From the NCBI GenBank assembly GCA_017632155.1, contig JAGBRZ010000047.1:1-14742 (forward strand): a stretch of 14,742 nucleotides of DNA. The letters are read 5' to 3'. Made by a program: the position numbers and the translations under genes. This document shows positions 10,794-14,742 of this stretch, in pieces. The DNA comes from Clostridia bacterium. Lineage in GTDB: Bacteria > Bacillota_A > Clostridia > Oscillospirales > CAG-272. Each line of letters opens with the position of its first letter. Position 1 is the first letter of the stretch. The notes beneath the pieces were generated by a model. That model was given only the letters and a program-made list of their open reading frames with translations, had not been told where the DNA came from and made no database searches.

Positions 10794-11141
10794 TCAATCC
10801 ACCTCTTTGGTCAGCTTGAGCGAATCGCTGATAAACGTGGATACCGTCCCGTCGCTAAACGTGATCTGGATATCATAGGCGTATTTCCCGAAGCCCAGCC
10901 GTTTGGTGTCATTCGGCTCCAGTTCCAGAATCAGCGTGTCGCCGGGGATCGTCTTGGTAACAAGCGGATTCGCGTCGGCGAAGTCCGTCTTCTTCGCGTT
11001 CAGCGTTTCATGCTTCAAGGCAAAGCGCACAACGTCATTTTCGACCGGGATATACTCTTCCCCGTCAACGCTGATCCCCACCTTCACCCGCAGCGTGTCG
11101 CCGCGAGTCATGGTTATTGTATTGCCGTTGACTTCTATCAT
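10794..11141 (-). CDS. BppU-N-like baseplate/receptor-associated protein, 115 aa
   Basis: The ATG at 11141 has a perfect AAGGAGG site 6 nt upstream. Upstream extension to 11222 would overlap the preceding gene and lacks a site. The protein is a single beta domain: NTITMTRGDTLRVKVGISVDGEEYIP, VVRFALKHETLN, DTLILELEPNDTKRLGFGKYAYDIQITFSDGTVSTFI. The RGDTL...PxDT..L.FG.Y.YDI.I....G pattern matches the N-terminal domain I know from BppU-type upper baseplate proteins of Gram-positive siphophages. Here only that domain is present. Probably a tail or baseplate part. Its late position after the holin is unusual. Confidence 0.75.
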   Translation of the reverse strand: MIEVNGNTITMTRGDTLRVKVGISVDGEEYIPVENDVVRFALKHETLNAKKTDFADANPLVTKTIPGDTLILELEPNDTKRLGFGKYAYDIQITFSDGTVSTFISDSLKLTKEVD

Positions 11142-11152
11142 TGTCGGCCTCC

Positions 11153-11422
11153 TTAAGTGTGTGCGCGTTCGTTTAAGTGCTTCTCGATCTTGGCTATCGC
11201 ATCCGTGACTGAATCGTTGCACCCTTGCTCATGTAGGCCCTTGAGACAAGCCAGAACACCATAGGTGAGGATCTGCTGCTCCTCCTTGATGATCTTTATC
11301 TCGGCCTCCTGTTTCTCCTGCGTTTTGACCCAATCATATCCTTTATTATAATATCTCAGGATCGCAAAGATAGCTGCCAGCACTGCCGCAAGCGAGATGA
11401 TGGTCTGCCATGTCACAATCAT
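11153..11422 (-). CDS. small single-span membrane protein near the holin, 89 aa
   Basis: The ATG at 11422 follows GAGGG. One N-terminal membrane segment (residues about 5-22, WQTIISLAAVLAAIFAILRYY) precedes a charged coiled-coil stretch (KTQEKQEAEIKIIKEEQQIL). A conserved-looking cytoplasmic end follows (YGVLACLKGLHEQGCN...IEKHLNERA). I recall this layout as a frequent neighbour of the holin in clostridial prophages. It could be a holin partner, antiholin or spanin-like accessory. Confidence 0.75.
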   Translation of the reverse strand: MIVTWQTIISLAAVLAAIFAILRYYNKGYDWVKTQEKQEAEIKIIKEEQQILTYGVLACLKGLHEQGCNDSVTDAIAKIEKHLNERAHT

Positions 11423-11440
11423 AGTTTATCCCTCGCAATC

Positions 11441-11457
11441 TGAGGCGGCGGTGAAGC
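11441..11457. repeat. GC-rich hairpin between the two small membrane genes
   Basis: GGCGGC/GCCGCC arms with a 6-nt loop (GGTGAA) in the 46-bp spacer. No U-tract follows, so it is likely an mRNA structure or stability element. Confidence 0.35.
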
Positions 11458-11468
11458 CGCCCCGATGT

Positions 11469-11732
11469 TTAATTCTCGCTCAACTGCTTACCGATCTGGT
11501 GAGCGCCGGTTGCCGCGAGGCCGGAAACAATGCCGATAGCAATGGCGGTCAGGATGTCCGTGCCGGGAAAGTCAGGCATGACATACATGGCTACTACGCC
11601 GAGGATGCCGCCGAGACAGCCGCAGATCACGGGAAGCCACTTGTTGTCAAGCGGCGTTGCCTTGATGCCCTCTGCAATCAAAAAGCAAATAATGGTAATT
11701 GCCGCAATTCCGGTAATGCCGAGAAGTTCCAT
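11469..11732 (-). CDS. phage holin, 87 aa
   Basis: The ATG at 11732 follows AGGAGG at ideal spacing. Three hydrophobic helices cover the protein: about 5-22 (ITGIAAITIICFLIAEGI), 32-50 (WLPVICGCLGGILGVVAMYV) and 60-78 (ILTAIAIGIVSGLAATGAHQ). The middle motif LDNKWLPVICG.LGG.LG...MYVMPDFP matches holins of Gram-positive phages that I recall as the Dp-1 type. It forms lesions in the inner membrane to release the neighbouring endolysin. It sits directly after the endolysin gene. Confidence 0.85.
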   Translation of the reverse strand: MELLGITGIAAITIICFLIAEGIKATPLDNKWLPVICGCLGGILGVVAMYVMPDFPGTDILTAIAIGIVSGLAATGAHQIGKQLSEN

Positions 11733-11743
11733 GATGATACCTC

Positions 11744-12493
11744 CTAATATTTAAGTATTTCAGCCCATGTCTTCGGGCCAGCGATGCCGTCATCATCAAG
11801 ACCGTTGTCGCGCTGATATTTGCGGAGCGCCGCGTCCGTGGAATCTCCGAAAACGCCAGCCGTTCCGCTCAGAGTGTAGCCCCTCGCCTTGAGAAGCGCT
11901 TGAAGCACCGCGACGTCGGGGCCGTTCATGCCCTTGCAGATCATGCGGGGAGGCCAGAACCGCTCGACGCCGTTATCAACCTCTTCCACGGCCTTGCTCT
12001 GAAGCTCGTCTCTCAGCGCCTTTGCGGACGAGAACCGCACCGCGACGTTGTTGAACGCGGGGCGCTCATATTCGCGGCACACGCGGTCTGTCGCGCTGTA
12101 AAGCTGATCGTCGGTGCAGGAGCAGAGAAACTGCCACAGCGCCGCGTAGTCCGTCTTCAGCTCTGATACCGCGAAGTCCACCTGTGCTGCCTCGTCTGCA
12201 ATGGAAACGCCACGGCGGCGGCAGAAGTTGAGGAGCGCCTGTTTCCTCGTCCAGTATGTCCACTGCGCGAGGCCCCAGCCCTTGGAGTCCTTCGCGAACG
12301 TGTCTTCCGTGATCATGCCGCTGTTTACCTTGTTCGCATAATCCCGGCTCATGAATCGGTCTGTGGTAAAGTCCCCTTGCAGACGGCAGGATTCATTACC
12401 GCTCTCCTCCTGCCAGTTTCCCATCAGGCCCAGCGCCCCGCTGGCAGAACACCCGGCCTCGCGAAGCTGCTTGAAAATCGTCTGTTTGCTCAT
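11744..12493 (-). CDS. endolysin: phage-lysozyme domain plus peptidoglycan-binding domain, 249 aa
   Basis: The N-terminal catalytic domain (residues about 1-170) opens with ASGALGLMGNWQEESGN, where E30 is the probable catalytic Glu. The KGWGLAQWTYWTRKQALLNF block typical of phage tail-lysozyme/Phage_lysozyme2 glycosidases follows. The C-terminal domain (about 185-247) is a classic PG_binding_1 repeat (GMNGPDVAVLQALLKARGY...GVFGDSTDAALRKYQRDNGLDDDGIAGPKTW). No signal peptide, so release depends on the downstream holin. It is the first lysis gene after the tail genes. Confidence 0.9.
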   Translation of the reverse strand: MSKQTIFKQLREAGCSASGALGLMGNWQEESGNESCRLQGDFTTDRFMSRDYANKVNSGMITEDTFAKDSKGWGLAQWTYWTRKQALLNFCRRRGVSIADEAAQVDFAVSELKTDYAALWQFLCSCTDDQLYSATDRVCREYERPAFNNVAVRFSSAKALRDELQSKAVEEVDNGVERFWPPRMICKGMNGPDVAVLQALLKARGYTLSGTAGVFGDSTDAALRKYQRDNGLDDDGIAGPKTWAEILKY

Positions 12494-12506
12494 GAGTCAC
12501 CCCGCT

Positions 12507-13241
12507 TTATTGCAACTCAACGCGACTGATATTGGCTGAACGTGTTCTGCCCTCCCAACCATAAAGAACAACAGCAATACGATAATTGCCATTGATGTCG
12601 GCGATGTTCAACTCTCGCCTTTCTGGCTCAGTCCCGCTGTGAAGCGTTAAGTTTGCAGTCGATATATCTGCATCTGCTGTTTGTGTCGGATTGTTTGTAG
12701 TCAACCCAACCTTTGAGTCGCCGTTGCTATCTCTTGCATACACAACCAGCTTTGAATATGGCGTCATATCAATCGAAGGAGAATATGCCGTTCGATTGTA
12801 CCCGGACGTGGATAGCGTAGCATATTGCGAATTTGTCGCAACTGAAACCCAGTGAGTGTCCCAGCCTTTATCGGCAAAGTTCTCACCAATCTGCCATACG
12901 ATCAGGCTAAAATCGGCCCATGCGTCATCCTGATAAATATGTGCCTGTTTCTGTACCCAGCTTCCGCTGACGTACTGTTTTGGCAATTGCGGATAAACAT
13001 AGACGGGATTCTCCTCAGTCACGGGGAACGACACGGGGCCTCTGATCGCAATGGGAAACCATACCAGCCCCGCCGTTGGCAAAGCCGGTTCCGAAGAATC
13101 AAAAACATACCCCGTGATCTCCTCTGCCGTCTCTACCCAGATATCATTTTCCTTCGGGTTAAGAGGCTGCGTAGTGCCGCCAACAACACGAAAATTCAGC
13201 GCCGCTCCGCTTTTACGAATCGGAATAATACCGCTTGCCAT
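12507..13241 (-). CDS. tail/baseplate receptor-region protein, 244 aa
   Basis: The ATG at 13241 overlaps nothing but follows the fibre gene by 1 nt and uses its GAGG. The N-terminus (LNFRVVGGTTQPLNPKENDIWVETAEEITGYVFDS) matches the short domain I recall at the start of phage tail/baseplate adhesins. The middle and C-terminus are beta-rich (YVYPQLPKQYVSGSWVQKQAHIYQDDAWADF; DMTPYSKLVVYARDSNGDSKVGL), ending in a beta-sandwich-like stretch that could bind carbohydrate. Likely virion tail tip. Confidence 0.75.
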   Translation of the reverse strand: MASGIIPIRKSGAALNFRVVGGTTQPLNPKENDIWVETAEEITGYVFDSSEPALPTAGLVWFPIAIRGPVSFPVTEENPVYVYPQLPKQYVSGSWVQKQAHIYQDDAWADFSLIVWQIGENFADKGWDTHWVSVATNSQYATLSTSGYNRTAYSPSIDMTPYSKLVVYARDSNGDSKVGLTTNNPTQTADADISTANLTLHSGTEPERRELNIADINGNYRIAVVLYGWEGRTRSANISRVELQ

Positions 13242-13242
13242 A

Positions 13243-14373
13243 TCACGACCTCACTTTCATCAGGTCAAAATCCATCGTAGTTGAACCGCTGATGCTTCCC
13301 GTAAAAGTGATGCTTCCGTTTGCCGTGGTATACTCAAGGTCGGATGTGACAACAGAATCGTCGCCAAAAACAGTATTGAACACCCGCATATCAGACGTGA
13401 TATTGGCGTCATTTACCGTGTGCGGCAAGCTTGTCAGGGTAATGCTGAAATGCTTGGGTTTGTTGCCGGTAATGTCGCTCTGCATACTGGAAACCGCCGA
13501 GACAAGCGCATTCAACTGCGACTCAACAGTCGTTGAACTATACGGCACATCCGCAGATGTAAACGCCACGTTCCCGTTTAAATCAGGGCTTTTGCCGAGA
13601 ACTGTGCTTACTGCTCCATCGCCGTCAACGCCGTTTCTCGCTACGGAATACTGGGTAATTGGATTCCCGGTGTTCCACTCAGTTGTTACCCGCGTCCAAA
13701 GGTATTGACCAGACCCAGTTTCTGGAATTGTTGCAGACCAACCGCTCGCGGGAGGCTCCGTAGGGCTTGTTCCGAGCGCATAGTTGACAGCAGCGCTGCT
13801 AATGCTTGCTGGTGTTCCGGCAGCTCCCTTTGACCCCAGTATGCGATACCATTTGTAATCCGAATAATAGATTGGGGCTGTGGAGCTTGTGCCGCTGTAA
13901 ATACCCATCCACGAATTGGGCGTATCTGACATATCAGAGCTTGAGGTCGGCTGCTTTGAGGCATACTTGATCCACACATACGCTGCCGCGCCCGTGTCGC
14001 CCTTCGTTCCATCTTGGAACTCAATAGTGTCCGTCGTTCCGTCCGTGAACTCAATCGTGCCTGTATGCGTTTTGCCGTCGCCAGCCGTGCCGGACTCTGT
14101 CCATGTGATGTCGGCAATGCCGTTGCCGTCGCTTACGGGCAGATCAAAGGTCGTGGTGTCGGCCAGCGTGATCGTATAGGTCTTTGTCAGCCCGGAAGTG
14201 TCTGTCAGCTCAATAGACTGGATGCCGCCATGCCCATCGGCATATGCGACCAGCCAGTTCGTCAGCGTCTGCCCTTCCAGCTTCTTCGCCGTGCCATTCT
14301 GCTCCAGCACAAACAAGTCGCGCTCATTTATGCTGTTAGCCATGACCAGTTCGCTAATTGATTTATCAGCCAA
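13243..14373 (-). CDS. tail fibre protein with collagen-like triplets, 376 aa
   Basis: A TTG start (14373) with AAGGAGG 7 nt upstream. The short N-terminus (KSISELVMANSINERDLFVLEQNGTAKKLEGQTL) is the usual phage-fibre lead-in. Repeated beta blocks follow (TYTITLADTTTFDLPVSDGNGI, GTIEFTDGTTDTIEFQDGTKGDTG), as do collagen-like G-x-x triplets (GTKGDTGAAAY, GSKGAAGTPAS). A beta-rich C-terminal adhesin with a helical trimerising stretch (SQLNALVSAVSSMQSDI) ends the protein. Probably a trimeric receptor-binding fibre. Confidence 0.8.
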   Translation of the reverse strand: MADKSISELVMANSINERDLFVLEQNGTAKKLEGQTLTNWLVAYADGHGGIQSIELTDTSGLTKTYTITLADTTTFDLPVSDGNGIADITWTESGTAGDGKTHTGTIEFTDGTTDTIEFQDGTKGDTGAAAYVWIKYASKQPTSSSDMSDTPNSWMGIYSGTSSTAPIYYSDYKWYRILGSKGAAGTPASISSAAVNYALGTSPTEPPASGWSATIPETGSGQYLWTRVTTEWNTGNPITQYSVARNGVDGDGAVSTVLGKSPDLNGNVAFTSADVPYSSTTVESQLNALVSAVSSMQSDITGNKPKHFSITLTSLPHTVNDANITSDMRVFNTVFGDDSVVTSDLEYTTANGSITFTGSISGSTTMDFDLMKVRS

Positions 14374-14385
14374 GGATCTCCCTCC

Positions 14386-14742
14386 TTATTCTGCAAGTTC
14401 CCAGTTATTTGGATACTGCGCCGGTGTATAGACGTTGTTGTTGACCTTAGAGCGATACAGCACGTCACCCCACCAGCCAAGCTCGCCCTCGGAAAATGCT
14501 TTCGTGACCGTAATGGCCTCTGGGATGATGCGGATGCCCTCGCGGTACTCAAGTTCCTCCCAAAGCGTTGGAGCATGGTCGGGATCGTTTTCTTCCAGAT
14601 CCCACAGAGCAGCCCCGGCTATCAGCACCTTGCCATGCCAGTTGATACGCGTACCGGCCTCGACAAGAGAGCCGTCCCGCTTAAGTCGGGGGAAAAGCTC
14701 CGCGCCCATGCTTGCGTCCGCATCAGAGAGGGATACCGCCGC
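14386..14742 (-). CDS. tail protein C-terminal part, carbohydrate-binding-like (5' end outside window)
   Basis: The frame is open to the right edge without a start (AAVSLSDADASMGAELFPRL...), so only the C-terminal ~118 residues are present. The ATG at 14709 is internal. The end domain (AFSEGELGWWGDVLYRSKVNNNVYTPAQYPNNWELAE) has the W-W-G-D.YRS..N.N.YTP..YP..W pattern of the chitin-binding-like CBM5/12-type modules that often end clostridial phage tail proteins. It likely belongs to the late operon and contacts the host wall. Confidence 0.75.
   Translation of the reverse strand, partial: AAVSLSDADASMGAELFPRLKRDGSLVEAGTRINWHGKVLIAGAALWDLEENDPDHAPTLWEELEYREGIRIIPEAITVTKAFSEGELGWWGDVLYRSKVNNNVYTPAQYPNNWELAE

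Overview
The window is phage DNA from a low-to-mid GC Firmicute, most likely a gut clostridium of the Oscillospiraceae type. This rests on the AGGAGG-type ribosome binding sites, sigma-A-like promoters, TTG/GTG starts, a large serine recombinase, and several small proteins that I recall as typical of prophages in that group. No sequence search was run, so host and family names rest on recognition.

Layout. (1) Positions 1-2962, minus strand, leftward early operon: a small Cro-like HTH protein, two tandem ParB-fold proteins, two short proteins and a DUF7666-type protein that runs off the left edge into 24-bp tandem repeats. A short plus-strand RNA (about 935-1005) with its own promoter and terminator appears to be encoded inside this operon. 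(2) Positions 2963-3302: the immunity switch. Two good sigma-A promoters face each other and their predicted leaders overlap by about 185 nt, as in P2/186 switches. Both carry the same half-site motif (GCATATTTTC or its complement). (3) Positions 3303-5953, plus strand: a CI-like repressor, an HTH/coiled-coil protein and a large serine recombinase. A 42-aa minus-strand ORF with its own promoter lies antisense to the repressor 3' end. (4) Positions 5954-6060: a very symmetrical candidate attP (12-bp perfect arms and a CGGT-AC-ACCG core) followed by a bidirectional terminator. (5) Positions 6063-14742, minus strand: the end of the late region read leftward, i.e. tail fibre and baseplate genes, endolysin, holin, a second small membrane protein, a BppU-like protein and a metallophosphoesterase. 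Then come a sigma-region-4-like small gene boxed between two terminators and an operon of odd low-complexity proteins (papain-like, P/Q-rich, Gly/Cys-rich membrane, jelly-roll-like, RG-rich).

Together these describe a temperate siphophage-like genome. Phage genes lie on both sides of an apparently intact attP, so the sequence looks like a circular or unintegrated phage genome (or a circularised assembly), not an integrated prophage end. The least explained parts are the post-lysis low-complexity operon (6063-9197), the terminator-boxed sigma-like gene, the internal antisense RNA and the face-to-face promoter switch.
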